From Marinobacter nauticus (GTDB lineage: Bacteria > Pseudomonadota > Gammaproteobacteria > Enterobacterales > Shewanellaceae): 64,000 bases of DNA. Positions 25,475 through 37,059 of the stretch are shown piece by piece. Location of the stretch: positions 119,627 through 183,626 of the forward strand of contig NZ_JAHVJZ010000010.1 in assembly GCF_019801015.1 (NCBI RefSeq). Direction: 5' to 3'. The stretch's first letter is position 1. Each line of letters starts with the position of its first letter. The notes under the pieces are model-generated. The model was not told where the DNA came from. It ran no database searches and was given only the letters and a program-made list of their open reading frames with translations. A program made the position numbers and the translations under genes.

Positions 25475-27799
25475 TCAAATCAGCCAGGCGTAGCTGACCT
25501 TCATAAAGTAGGTGCGGCTGTCCTGAACCAGATCCGTTTCGGTGTCATCGGCGTAGCGGCCATCGGAGTAGCCGGCGTAGAACACGGTTTGCGGGTTGAG
25601 CTTGTAGCCGTACAGGAACTCGCTGGAGAGTTGCTGGTAGTTGCTGTCCACATCATCAAAGCGGTAAAGGCTCGGGTCCCGATCAATGTCGGTGTAGATG
25701 GTGGAGAGGCGGATAAAGCTGCGGACGCTGAACTGCCAGGTCAGACGAAGATCCGACAAGTTGGCGGTGAACAGGGTGCCGCCATCCACATCCAGCTCCC
25801 GCCACAGGTGGCGCAGGTGGGCGGTCAGGGAGCGGGTCGGTTTCCAGTTTACCCAGCCGTTAACCTGAGTGATGGTGCCCAGCTGGTTATTGGCAAAGTC
25901 GATCTCGTCGCCATGGCGCACACCGGCGCCAAATTTTATTGGCTTGATGGGGCGCACTTCACCATAAAAGCCGGCAAAGGTTTCATCGAACAGCGGTGCG
26001 TTATCTTCAATGGCCAGGCTGCTGCCATCATTGCGCTGGCCCACCCGCTCGCGGGTGACCGCGTACCATTCCAGATAGCTGTCGTACTTGCCCGACAACG
26101 AGAACTTCGCCTCGGCTTCCTGCTCAATCAGCTCACCGTCCATGTTCTCGCTGCGATCGACATCACCGGACAGCTCCACCTCGTGGAAGAACCGGTCCTG
26201 CGGATACCAGACGTGACCGCCGCCAACGACGGCTTTGGCGAAGTCCACCCGGTCCATAAAGCCCAGATCCGCGCGGAAGTTCTCATCGGCGTGGTAAAGG
26301 TTGGCGTAGGCAAACCAGTGACGGGATTCGTAGTTGTAGTTGAGCCGGGCCAGCTGGCCCTGGAAGGCGTCATCCGTCAGGGTACGCAACACCTGCTCGT
26401 TGTAGTCACAGTCGCCGAATTCGCACTGGGTCTGGCCTGGCTGGGTGCAGTCGTCGCCATCGCAGAACTGTTCGGCCAGATCTGCCGGGTAACGAGTATC
26501 GCTGTACAGCCACATGGCGCCGATGCGGTGTTGGTCGGTGATCTCCCAGCGCAGGTCCACGCCGCTCATGGCGTTGCGGTAGTGCTCACTTTCCCGGAAG
26601 GTGCCGATCACGCCAAGCTGCCAGCCTTCTCCGCTGTCGTAGAGATAGCGCCCCGCAAGGTTGTCACTCTTGGTGCCCAGTTCGGCAATGCTGGAGCCGA
26701 GATTTCCGGGGATCAGGAAGTTGGTTTGTTCGTCGCGGGTCTGCAGCAGGCCGTAGACATGGTTACCACGCTGCCCGGTGATCTTGGTGCCGAACTCCGG
26801 TTCCGCCAGGTTGCGGGTGTGGATCAGGTTCAGCTGAGTGGCGAAGTTGTCGGCGTTGTCGAGATAGAAGGGGCGCTTCTCCGGGTAAAACAGGGCGAAG
26901 GTGGTGTTGACGTCCAGTTGCCCGGCGTCCGCTTCCACCTGTGAGAAGTCGGGGTTGATGGTGAGGTTGAGCAGGGTATCCGGGGTGATGCCCCAGCGCA
27001 CATCCAGCCCCGGCTCAAAGTTCTCGTCCCGCTCCCAGGGGCTGCTGCCGTCGTCCCGGGTTTCAATCTGGTTGGCGGTCACGGAGGGGGTGATCTGAAG
27101 CTGATTGCCCGGTTCAGCCCCTTCCAGACCGGTGGCGACACCCATCTGGCACAGTCGGCAGGCGATGTCCCGGTCTACCGGCGTGGCGGCCAGTCGGTAG
27201 TTGTTCTCCCGGGGGTAGAAGCGCACCAGTTCGATGCCCCACTCCTGGGTGTCGCGCTGACCGTCGAAATTGAACAGGCGCAGTGGCAACGCCATCTCAA
27301 CCTGGTAGCCGTTTTCTGTCAGCTGTCCGGCACTTTGCCAGATCCCATCCCAGGCATCGCTTTCACGGCCGGTCAGTTCGTTTTCAATGCTGTCATGCTG
27401 GACGCCCATGGGGTTGACGAAGAACTGGTAGGCCAGACGGGCCTGGTTCCAGGTGTCCAGTTTGATGCCCACCATGTCGTCGCCCCAGCTTTTGTCCCGG
27501 TCGGTCAGGTGAGCGCGGATGCGGGAGGGGTCCGGATCTTCGGCGATGAATGCCACATAGAGGGTGTCCGAGGTGGCGATAAGCCGGGCTTCGGTCGGCA
27601 CCGGGGCAGGGGTGTTCTCTGAAGGGCGGGTTTGCAGCGTCAGGGGAATGCGGGTGGCGTCATGCCAAAGTGCTTCAGACAGCACACCGTCGATGGTGGG
27701 CGGCTGCTGGGTCTGGGGGATGGAGATTTGGAGCCGGTCCTCGGCCAGAGTGCCGGGGGAAAGCAGCAAGGCTGCCAGGGGAAGGAGGCGCTTAAACAT
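25475..27799 (-). CDS. DUF5916-type outer-membrane protein with N-terminal CBM9-like domain
   Basis: A 774-residue exported protein. The signal peptide ends near GTLA-ED (residue 19). Residues 30-220 resemble a family 9 carbohydrate-binding-like domain (QPPTIDGVLSEALWHDATRI, DTLYVAFIAEDPDPSRI). The rest looks like an outer-membrane beta barrel of the DUF5916 type, with alternating aromatic strands, the FYPEKRPFYLDN segment near residue 310, and a C-terminal strand ending in YAWLI. It is a single-gene unit. The role is unknown; an outer-membrane pore or binding protein for polysaccharide or peptide is possible. Confidence 0.85.
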   Translation of the reverse strand: MFKRLLPLAALLLSPGTLAEDRLQISIPQTQQPPTIDGVLSEALWHDATRIPLTLQTRPSENTPAPVPTEARLIATSDTLYVAFIAEDPDPSRIRAHLTDRDKSWGDDMVGIKLDTWNQARLAYQFFVNPMGVQHDSIENELTGRESDAWDGIWQSAGQLTENGYQVEMALPLRLFNFDGQRDTQEWGIELVRFYPRENNYRLAATPVDRDIACRLCQMGVATGLEGAEPGNQLQITPSVTANQIETRDDGSSPWERDENFEPGLDVRWGITPDTLLNLTINPDFSQVEADAGQLDVNTTFALFYPEKRPFYLDNADNFATQLNLIHTRNLAEPEFGTKITGQRGNHVYGLLQTRDEQTNFLIPGNLGSSIAELGTKSDNLAGRYLYDSGEGWQLGVIGTFRESEHYRNAMSGVDLRWEITDQHRIGAMWLYSDTRYPADLAEQFCDGDDCTQPGQTQCEFGDCDYNEQVLRTLTDDAFQGQLARLNYNYESRHWFAYANLYHADENFRADLGFMDRVDFAKAVVGGGHVWYPQDRFFHEVELSGDVDRSENMDGELIEQEAEAKFSLSGKYDSYLEWYAVTRERVGQRNDGSSLAIEDNAPLFDETFAGFYGEVRPIKPIKFGAGVRHGDEIDFANNQLGTITQVNGWVNWKPTRSLTAHLRHLWRELDVDGGTLFTANLSDLRLTWQFSVRSFIRLSTIYTDIDRDPSLYRFDDVDSNYQQLSSEFLYGYKLNPQTVFYAGYSDGRYADDTETDLVQDSRTYFMKVSYAWLI

Positions 27800-27836
27800 C
27801 CTGTTAAAGTCTCGTTATCGTTTTTGCGCCATTGTG

Positions 27837-27868
27837 CCACAGGCGCGGTGGGTGGCCAGCGCCTGTGG
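27837..27868. repeat. Stem-loop between cysZ and the DUF5916 gene
   Basis: Perfect 10-bp arms CCACAGGCGC and GCGCCTGTGG with a 12-nt loop lie 22 bp past the cysZ stop. No U tail follows on either strand, so it may stabilise the cysZ 3' end rather than terminate. Confidence 0.5.
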
Positions 27869-27889
27869 TAAACGATTTGTAACAGGGGT

Positions 27890-28693
27890 TTACAACTTTC
27901 GATGAACCTCGCGGTACTGGTCCACCCACAGTGCGGTGGCGCCGCAAATGGCTACTGGCATCAGGATCAGGTTGAGCAACGGGATCATCGCCATCAGTGC
28001 AGCCGTGGCACCAAAGGAAAAGCTGCGCCACCGTTGCATTGCCAGCGCTCTGCGCATCCGGCCAAAGGGCACTTTGTGGTTGTCAAAGGGGTAATCCAGG
28101 TACTGAATCGCCAGCATCCAGGCGGTAAAGCAGAACCAAATCACTGGCCCGATGCCGGGAATAAAAAACAGGATCAGCAAAAACACCAGCGCCCGGGGCA
28201 GGTAGTAGCAGAGCTTGGTCCACTCCCGTCCGATCAGCCTTGGGGTGTCTTTAAGCAGGTCCAATACCCCGCCGGTGTCCACCTCCTGGCCGGTCAGTCG
28301 CTTCTCCACTTGCTCCGCCAACAGCCCGTTAAAAGGGGCGGCAATAAAGTTCATGATGGCGGTAAAGGTGAACGCGGCAGTGACCAGCACACTCAAGCCC
28401 ACCAACGGCCAGAGCAGCCATTCCAGCCAGCGCAGGAATTCCGGCGTGGCCTCCATCAGCTGGCCCATCCAGACGCCCATCTGCTGAAACAGGAAGTAGA
28501 AGGCGACGGAGAACAGCACCAGATTGATCCCCAGTGGCAGGGCGACAAAACGGCGCAACCCTTTCTGGCGAATGAGCTCAAAACCCTTCAGGAAGTAGCT
28601 GACGCCACTGGCGCCTTCGGGCAGTACGGATTTGACGGTATGGGAGTCGTTTAACAACAGCGTGTTCTCTTGACGATAAACCAGTAGATGCAT
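27890..28693 (-). CDS. cysZ: Sulfate transporter CysZ
   Basis: A 267-residue inner-membrane protein that brings sulfate in for cysteine synthesis. The GVSYFLKGFELIRQKGLRRF segment and four or more hydrophobic helices match CysZ, including the conserved LDYPFDNHKVPFGRMR motif near residue 195. The start is uncertain: the ATG at 28693 gives a roughly 27-residue extension relative to the usual N-terminus, and a TTG further in is possible. It is divergent from smc. Its sulfate supply fits the cysK gene about 6 kb away. Confidence 0.92.
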   Translation of the reverse strand: MHLLVYRQENTLLLNDSHTVKSVLPEGASGVSYFLKGFELIRQKGLRRFVALPLGINLVLFSVAFYFLFQQMGVWMGQLMEATPEFLRWLEWLLWPLVGLSVLVTAAFTFTAIMNFIAAPFNGLLAEQVEKRLTGQEVDTGGVLDLLKDTPRLIGREWTKLCYYLPRALVFLLILFFIPGIGPVIWFCFTAWMLAIQYLDYPFDNHKVPFGRMRRALAMQRWRSFSFGATAALMAMIPLLNLILMPVAICGATALWVDQYREVHRKL

Positions 28694-28808
28694 TGTGTTG
28701 CGGCGCATCGCATTTGGTCAACATCGATAGCATTTCAGGCTGTTACAAATTCCACGGCCATTTGATAGAGTGGCAGGATCTCAGCTATCGGAACCCTGCG
28801 CCTGCCTC

Positions 28809-31800
28809 ATGCGGCTTAAACAGATCAAGCTTGCCGGCTTTAAGTCCTTCGTCGATCCCACCAAGGTACCCTTTCCGGACCAGATGACCGCCATTGTCGG
28901 TCCCAATGGCTGCGGCAAATCCAATGTGATTGATGCGGTTCGCTGGGTGCTGGGGGAAAGCAGCGCCAAGAACCTGCGTGGCGACGCGATGACTGACGTC
29001 ATCTTTAATGGCTCCAGCAGCCGTAAACCGGTGTCCGTCGCCAGTGTTGAACTGGTGTTTGATAATCACGCCGGCCGGTTGGACGGCCAGTATGCCAGTT
29101 ACGCGGAGATTGCGGTTAAACGTCAGGTTACCCGTGATGGCCAGTCCAGCTACTTCCTGAACGGCAGCAAGTGCCGTCGTCGCGACATTACCGACCTGTT
29201 TATGGGCACCGGTCTGGGCCCGCGCAGCTACGCGATCATCGAACAGGGCATGATCTCCCGGTTGATTGAGTCGAAGCCTCAGGAGTTGCGGGTCTTTATT
29301 GAAGAAGCCGCCGGGATCTCCCGTTATAAAGAGCGCCGCCGGGAAACCGAGAACCGCATCCGCCATACCCGCGAGAACCTGGAACGCCTGACCGATGTGC
29401 GCACCGAATTGGGCAGTCAGATTGAACGTCTGCGCCGTCAGGCGGATGCCGCTCGTCGCTATCGCGAATTGAAGGCCCAGGAGCGCACGCTGCACGGGGA
29501 GTTGCTTGCGCTGCGTTGGCGTGAAATCAGCGGGCGCATGGATGAGCTGAATCAGACCATTCAGGCGCTGGAAACCCGCAAAACCCAGTTTGAAAGCGCC
29601 TCAGCCGGGGACAGTGCGGCGGTGACAGCGCTGGAGCAGCAACGCTCTGATCTGGGTGCCGAAGTGGAGCGCAGCCAACAGCGTCTGTTTGTGCTGGGCA
29701 GCCAGATCACCCGGCTGGAGCAGCAGATCCTTCACAGCCGCCAGCGTCGCCAGCAGCTCGAGGATGAGATCCGTCGTAATCAGATGCAGGCTGGTAGTGC
29801 CGATGAAAGCTTGCGGGCGCTGGATGAAGAGCAGCAGGAGCTTGAGGAGAGCCTCGCTGTGCTGGCGCCGGAACAGGAAGCGTTAAGCGAAGATCTCGAA
29901 ACCCTGAGCCTGGGCCTGGAAGAGGCACAGATGGGGTTTGAAGCGCTCAGTGACGAGCGGGACAGCGCCCGGGATGCCCTGGCGCAGTCGCAACGCGCCG
30001 CGCAAGTGGCCCGTACCGAAATGGCGGGTCTGGAGCGGGAGCGGCAGCAGGGACAGGCTGCCGCCCAGCGGCTGCAGGCGCAACTGGCGCAGTGGGATCC
30101 GAAAACCCTGGAATCCGAACTGGCCCAGCAGCGTGAAAGCCTTGAGGACGCACAACAAGAGCTGGAACAAGCCACAGCCCGTCTGGAACAGGCGCAACTG
30201 ACCCGGGAAGAGGCGGAGACAGAGCGGGAGACCTGTCGCTCTGAGCTGGAACAACTGACCGCTGAGCGGGTGCGGCTGGAAGCGCGGCAGGCTTCACTTG
30301 CCACCTTGCTGAAAGCCCGGGAAACCCGTTTGCCGGAGCCCTTTGATTCTTTGCCGCGCGCCTGGCAACAGTGGTCGGTAGAGCCCGGCTGGGCTGCAGC
30401 GGTCGAGCAGGTACTGAGCCGTCCAATGCAGGCGGTGACCGGTGCCGCGGATAACGCCCTGCCCGAAGGGGTAATGCGCCTGTCGGACACCGTTTGCGGT
30501 GGCGATTCTCAGCCCCGTCATCCCTGGCCCCGTTTGCTGGACAAGATCCAGGCGCCCTTCAACCTGTCCCCCTGGCTGGTTCAGGTTTACTGCGCGGACA
30601 GCCTGGAACAGGCCAGGCAATGGCTGGCGGAAGCCGGGCCCGACGTATCGGTGGTCCTTCAGGATGGCCGCTGGTTGGCTGACGGGTTTGAAGCGGCCCC
30701 AGGGCAGGGCAGTGAGCGCCCCCTTACCGACATTCAGGTCGAACTGGACGCGGGACAACAGTCCCTTGACGCCCTGTCCGGCCGTATTGAGCAGGCTCAG
30801 TTGCGTCAGCAGCAGGCAATTGCCGGCCTGCAATCGGCTCGCCAAAGCGAAGAGCAGTCCCGCCAGCAGGTTCAGCGTGAACGTGAGCGGGTGCTCACCC
30901 TCAGCAATCGGGTTGAAAGCCTGGCCCAGCGGCTGGAGGAGCAGCGCCAGCAGCGGGAGCTGTTGGATGCGCAGCGGGAAGAGCTGGCGATGCGTCAGGA
31001 GGCGCTGGAGGGCCGGCAACTCGAGCTGGAGATGGAGGTGGAGCAGCTGAGCCTTGCCCAGGAGGAGGCGGAGCAACGGCTCACCTCGGTGGAGCAACGT
31101 TCGGAGTCGGCACGCAGTGCCGTGCGGGACCGACAGACCCAGCGCGATCAGGCTCAGCAACGCCTTCAGCAACTGATGCTGACCCTGCAAAGCCAGGAAG
31201 CTCGTCTGCAGGGGCTGACGGCACGTCGTGTTCAGGCCAAAGAGGCTCAGGGCGAGTGGCAGCAGCGCTGTGAAATGGCCCGCGAGGAACAAGAAGCGTT
31301 GGCTGAGCCGCTGCTGGAGTACGAAGAGACACTGGCGCAGGAACTCGAGCAGCGGGTGTTGCTGGAAGCGGAAGTGACGGAGCGGCGCGAGGCGTTGGAG
31401 GAGGTCAATCAGACCCTGGCCAACCTGGCAGACAGCCACCGTGGCCAGCAGGCACAGTTGCAGTCGGTGGTGGCAGACCTGAGTCGTCATCAGCTGGAAT
31501 ACGAAGGCCTGCGGGTTCAGGCACAGGGCCAGTTGGACCTGCTGGCAGAATCGGAGATGCAACTGAAAGGGATTTTGGAATCCCTCAGTGCGGAAGCCGC
31601 CGTGGCGCAATGGCAGGCGGATCTGGAGCGCGTGCGCGAGCGGATCAAGCGGCTTGGCGCCATCAACATGGCGGCGATTGAGGAGTATGAACAGCAATCG
31701 GAACGTAAAGCGTACCTGGATGCCCAGGACGCGGATCTGACCGAAGCGCTGGACGTGCTGGAATCCGCCATCAGAAAGATCGACCGGGAAACCCGGCAAA

Positions 31801-32270
31801 TGTTTAAAGACACCTTTGACAAAGTGAACGCGGATCTGGGTACGCTGTTCCCGAAGGTGTTTGGCGGCGGCAGCGCCTATCTGGCGCTGACCGACGATGA
31901 CCTTCTGAATACCGGTGTCACCATCATGGCTCGCCCACCGGGTAAAAAGAACAGCACCATCCACCTTCTCTCTGGTGGTGAAAAAGCCCTGACGGCATTA
32001 TCATTGGTGTTCGCAATTTTCCGCCTGAATCCAGCGCCTTTCTGTATGTTGGATGAAGTGGATGCCCCGCTGGACGACGCCAACGTAGGGCGGTTCTGCC
32101 GCCTGGTGAAGGAGATGTCGGAAACGGTTCAGTTTATCTTCATCAGCCACAACAAGGTGAGCATGGAGATGGCGGATCGCCTCACCGGGGTGACCATGCA
32201 CGAGCCGGGCGTGTCCCGGATCGTTGCTGTCGATATTGAAGAGGCCGCTGCAATGGCCCAAATGGGATAA
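28809..32270 (+). CDS. smc: Chromosome segregation protein SMC
   Basis: A 1153-residue SMC ATPase that organises and condenses the chromosome. The N-terminal Walker A is VGPNGCGKSN, two long coiled coils (about 170-500 and 670-1000) flank a hinge domain, and the C-terminal head has the ABC signature LLSGGEKALTAL and Walker B FCMLDEVDAPLDD. The ATG at 28809 (MRLKQIKLAGFKSF) is the canonical start despite no evident ribosome site. ScpA and ScpB partners are not in the window. smc is followed by zipA 22 bp downstream, an arrangement found in gammaproteobacteria that use SMC instead of MukB. Confidence 0.97.
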   Translation: MRLKQIKLAGFKSFVDPTKVPFPDQMTAIVGPNGCGKSNVIDAVRWVLGESSAKNLRGDAMTDVIFNGSSSRKPVSVASVELVFDNHAGRLDGQYASYAEIAVKRQVTRDGQSSYFLNGSKCRRRDITDLFMGTGLGPRSYAIIEQGMISRLIESKPQELRVFIEEAAGISRYKERRRETENRIRHTRENLERLTDVRTELGSQIERLRRQADAARRYRELKAQERTLHGELLALRWREISGRMDELNQTIQALETRKTQFESASAGDSAAVTALEQQRSDLGAEVERSQQRLFVLGSQITRLEQQILHSRQRRQQLEDEIRRNQMQAGSADESLRALDEEQQELEESLAVLAPEQEALSEDLETLSLGLEEAQMGFEALSDERDSARDALAQSQRAAQVARTEMAGLERERQQGQAAAQRLQAQLAQWDPKTLESELAQQRESLEDAQQELEQATARLEQAQLTREEAETERETCRSELEQLTAERVRLEARQASLATLLKARETRLPEPFDSLPRAWQQWSVEPGWAAAVEQVLSRPMQAVTGAADNALPEGVMRLSDTVCGGDSQPRHPWPRLLDKIQAPFNLSPWLVQVYCADSLEQARQWLAEAGPDVSVVLQDGRWLADGFEAAPGQGSERPLTDIQVELDAGQQSLDALSGRIEQAQLRQQQAIAGLQSARQSEEQSRQQVQRERERVLTLSNRVESLAQRLEEQRQQRELLDAQREELAMRQEALEGRQLELEMEVEQLSLAQEEAEQRLTSVEQRSESARSAVRDRQTQRDQAQQRLQQLMLTLQSQEARLQGLTARRVQAKEAQGEWQQRCEMAREEQEALAEPLLEYEETLAQELEQRVLLEAEVTERREALEEVNQTLANLADSHRGQQAQLQSVVADLSRHQLEYEGLRVQAQGQLDLLAESEMQLKGILESLSAEAAVAQWQADLERVRERIKRLGAINMAAIEEYEQQSERKAYLDAQDADLTEALDVLESAIRKIDRETRQMFKDTFDKVNADLGTLFPKVFGGGSAYLALTDDDLLNTGVTIMARPPGKKNSTIHLLSGGEKALTALSLVFAIFRLNPAPFCMLDEVDAPLDDANVGRFCRLVKEMSETVQFIFISHNKVSMEMADRLTGVTMHEPGVSRIVAVDIEEAAAMAQMG

Positions 32271-32292
32271 ACAAGTGTAGGTTCGACTCGCT

Positions 32293-33327
32293 ATGGATGA
32301 TATGCGCGTAGTCTTTATTGTGGTGGGCCTTCTGGCCATTCTGGGTTTGTTGGTGCACGGGCTGTGGTCGCTCAGGCGAAACAGTCCTACCAAGATCCAG
32401 AACCGCCGGGCTCAGGCCCCCAAAAAGCGCTTTGAAAAGGCGATCGAGCCCGTTGTTGAGGAGCCGGAATCCAAGCCCGAGCCTCAGCGCCAAGCGGAGC
32501 CGGTGCTTGAGCAGCCTGAGCCGGCGCCGGTTCGTGCGCCTCGCCAGCCGAGTTTGCTGGAGGATGCGCCCATCCCTGAGGAGACCCCTCAGCCGGTGAA
32601 GCGTGCGGCGCCTCGTACAGCCCGTCAGGAGCCAACCCTTGGCGGCGATCAGATTGAGCTGGGTTTCAGCGAGTCTGAGCCTGAGTCCGAGCAAAACATG
32701 GCACCCATCACCCTGCGGGAACTGGAAGCCGAGCTGGAGCGGGAAGAGCGTGAAGAGCGTGAAGCCCAGAACCAGCGGGAGGTGGCGATCCCGGAGCCGC
32801 AGGTGGAAACGCCTGAGCAGCCCGAACCCGAGACTGAGCCGGAGGTGCTTGAACAGCCCAAGGCCGAGCCTGCTGCGAAGCCGGAACCGGCTGAAGAACC
32901 TGCTCCGGCGGATCCGTCCGACGTGCTGGTGCTGCATGTGGTCAGCAAAGGCGAGCCGATTTCCGGTGCCGAGTTGCTGCCCAACCTGCTGACCATGGGT
33001 TTCAAGTTTGGCGAGATGGACATTTTCCATCGTCACCAGAGCAGCGCAGGGACCGGACCGGTACTGTTCTCACTGGCCAATATGGTGAATCCGGGTACCT
33101 TTAACCCGGACCAGATGGAACAGTTTACGACCGAGGGGGTTGCCCTGTTTATGACTCTGCCCAGTCAGGGCGACCCACGGGTGTGCTTCTCGATGATGGA
33201 AGGCGCGGCCAAAGGGCTGGCGGATCTGCACAATGCCGAAGTGCTAGATGGCCAGCGCAATCCGTGGAACACCGCGACGCAGGAAGCCTATATGACCCGA
33301 ATTCGCCGGGTTGAGCAGCCAGCCTGA
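32293..33327 (+). CDS. zipA: Cell division protein ZipA
   Basis: A 344-residue FtsZ-anchoring protein. A single N-terminal membrane helix ([20 protein letters not shown]) is followed by a long Pro/Glu-rich linker (about residues 30-210) with repeated PEPE-like units, then the C-terminal FtsZ-binding domain ([20 protein letters not shown] to the end). The start is ATG at 32293; a second Met three codons later is possible. It lies between smc and ligA, the usual neighbours of zipA. Confidence 0.95.
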   Translation: MDDMRVVFIVVGLLAILGLLVHGLWSLRRNSPTKIQNRRAQAPKKRFEKAIEPVVEEPESKPEPQRQAEPVLEQPEPAPVRAPRQPSLLEDAPIPEETPQPVKRAAPRTARQEPTLGGDQIELGFSESEPESEQNMAPITLRELEAELEREEREEREAQNQREVAIPEPQVETPEQPEPETEPEVLEQPKAEPAAKPEPAEEPAPADPSDVLVLHVVSKGEPISGAELLPNLLTMGFKFGEMDIFHRHQSSAGTGPVLFSLANMVNPGTFNPDQMEQFTTEGVALFMTLPSQGDPRVCFSMMEGAAKGLADLHNAEVLDGQRNPWNTATQEAYMTRIRRVEQPA

Positions 33328-33333
33328 CGCTGA

Positions 33334-35427
<2,094 letters not shown>

Positions 35428-35447
35428 GCGTCATTCTGCATCACTAC

Positions 35448-35477
35448 AAAGCGGCCTTCGGGCCGCTTTTGTTTTGC
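35448..35477 (+). terminator. ligA terminator
   Basis: Arms AAAGCGGCC and GGCCGCTTT with a TTCG tetraloop, then a T-rich tail. Confidence 0.9.
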
Positions 35478-35480
35478 TTC

Positions 35481-35646
35481 TAACAAAAAAAACCGACAGC
35501 CAAAAGCTGCCGGTACAGGGGGATCATGGATCCCAGCCGGACTCTGTGAGCACGGCGGTCAAGGACAAGTAACAAGTTAAGAACCCAACTGCGGCACTGT
35601 GACGAGCCAGGGATCGAACGGAAATGTAGCACCATTGGATATTGTA
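35481..35646 (-). ncRNA. Candidate small RNA on the minus strand
   Basis: A minus-strand intrinsic terminator (stem 35492-35514, fully paired in that strand's RNA by one G-U pair, then eight U) has no protein gene feeding it. About 150 nt upstream is a TACAAT -10-like box (35641-35646), with a CRP-like site TGTGATCCGGATCAA at 35659-35673. The short open frame running into the terminator is unlikely to be a gene because the terminator stem and U tract would be coding. The 5' end is estimated near 35634. No match to a known RNA family was recognised. Confidence 0.45.
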
Positions 35647-35658
35647 TGCAATCGCAAA

Positions 35659-35674
35659 TGTGATCCGGATCAAC
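35659..35674. promoter_or_regulatory. CRP-like binding site
   Basis: TGTGA-TCCGGA-TCAAC matches the CRP consensus TGTGA-N6-TCACA fully in the first half and only partly in the second. Its centre is about 32 bp upstream of the estimated start of the minus-strand RNA. Confidence 0.3.
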
Positions 35675-35801
35675 CACCCACTCCCCGGTTCGCTGTTAAC
35701 CAGCGGTCATAATGATATGGTGAGCTATAATCGACGGCGAAACAGATATTTGGGTGGCTTGAATTGTCCAGGCCACCGCCAAGGGAGCAGGAACGCAATC
35801 T

Positions 35802-37043
35802 ATGGCGATTAGGGAGTGCAAAATCCCCGTCAATCATCTTGAGGTGGGGCAGTCTATCCGGCTGCCGCTAGCCTGGAAAGAACACCCGTTCATGTTTAAT
35901 CGCTTTCGCATCAAGGATGAAGGGCAGATCCAGTTGATCCTTAAGCTTGGCGTTAATCATGTCTTTTTGCAGTTGGAAGAGGGGCAACGTCCGCCGGAGC
36001 TGACGACACCGGAAACTCCCGCTAATCCGCCGGCCGCAGACCTGCAAGCGCTTCAGGCGCAGCAGGCGGAACGCGATGCGCTGGTGGAAGAGAGCCGCAT
36101 CTATCGCCGCCAGCTGAAAAAGTGTGAACAGGCCTACGGCAAGTCGGTTGAGACCCTCCGTGCCAGTTACAGCCGCATCCCCACCGCGCCGGACCAGGCT
36201 TACGCCGATTGCTGCGCGGTGGTCGATGGCATCATTCAACAGTTTGATGAGGCGGGCAGTGAAACGGTTCTCCAGCTGGTGGCCGCCAATCAGGAGGGGA
36301 CGTTGCAGTTCCACTCCCTGAACGTCAGTGTTGTGGCGCTGGTGCTGGGCCGTGCGCTCGGCCTGGAGGGGCCTCAATTGCGCGAACTGGGGCTTGCTGC
36401 GCTGGTTCATGATATCGGCAAGCTGCGGGTTCCGGCGACCATTCGCAATAAGCGTGGGCCACTCAGCCAGGCGGAACAAAACTACCTGCGCCAGCATCCG
36501 AAACTGGCGATCGAGATGCTCAAAGGGACGGCCTACGCAACCAAAGCCATTAGCGCGATGGTGGTCAGCCACCATGAATACCTGGATGGCAGTGGCTACC
36601 CTCAAAAGTTGTCCGGCAAGGCGATCTACCCGATGACTCAGATCCTGACCATCGCCAATGAGTACGATGGCCTGGTCAATGGCAACATCAAATCCCTGCC
36701 GCCTTATCAGGCACTGGCGTACATGTTTAAACACCGAGCCAAGAAGCTTAATCCGGTGTTTCTGCAAACGTTGGTGAAAACGCTTGGGGTGTATCCGCCA
36801 GGTACGCTGCTGCGGCTGGAAAACGGACAGGTGGGTAAAGTGGTGAGTAACGAGGAATCCCAACCGCTGTTTCCCACGCTGATGCTGTACGATGCGGAGA
36901 TCCCCAAAAAAGAGGCGCCCATGGTCAGCCTTGAGATGCTGGGCCTCAAAATTGACGGCGTGCTGAAGACCAGTGAACTGACCGAAGCGCAATGCCATTA
37001 CCTCGACGTGTCGCCAGCGTTGGCATACTACGTCCGTCGCTGA
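35802..37043 (+). CDS. HD-GYP domain c-di-GMP phosphodiesterase-like protein
   Basis: A 413-residue cytoplasmic protein. Residues 1-60 resemble the DUF3391 N-terminal module, a coiled segment follows, and the HD-GYP domain spans about 170-350 with LVHDIGKL (His203-Asp204) and HHEYLDGSGYP (257-267), complete metal-binding and GYP motifs. HD-GYP enzymes hydrolyse c-di-GMP, so this is probably an active phosphodiesterase tuning motility or adhesion. It is 16 bp upstream of an SDR-like gene, with which it may share a transcript. Confidence 0.9.
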   Translation: MAIRECKIPVNHLEVGQSIRLPLAWKEHPFMFNRFRIKDEGQIQLILKLGVNHVFLQLEEGQRPPELTTPETPANPPAADLQALQAQQAERDALVEESRIYRRQLKKCEQAYGKSVETLRASYSRIPTAPDQAYADCCAVVDGIIQQFDEAGSETVLQLVAANQEGTLQFHSLNVSVVALVLGRALGLEGPQLRELGLAALVHDIGKLRVPATIRNKRGPLSQAEQNYLRQHPKLAIEMLKGTAYATKAISAMVVSHHEYLDGSGYPQKLSGKAIYPMTQILTIANEYDGLVNGNIKSLPPYQALAYMFKHRAKKLNPVFLQTLVKTLGVYPPGTLLRLENGQVGKVVSNEESQPLFPTLMLYDAEIPKKEAPMVSLEMLGLKIDGVLKTSELTEAQCHYLDVSPALAYYVRR

Positions 37044-37059
37044 ATTCGGATAAATTTTG

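Noticed and set aside
25445..26944. 499-codon plus-strand frame opposite the DUF5916 gene
   Set aside because: Begins inside a terminator and lacks any domain; the opposite frame has a signal peptide and barrel features.
35480..35677. 65-codon minus-strand frame downstream of ligA
   Set aside because: Its last codons are the stem and U tract of an intrinsic terminator, so it is more likely non-coding RNA than a protein gene.
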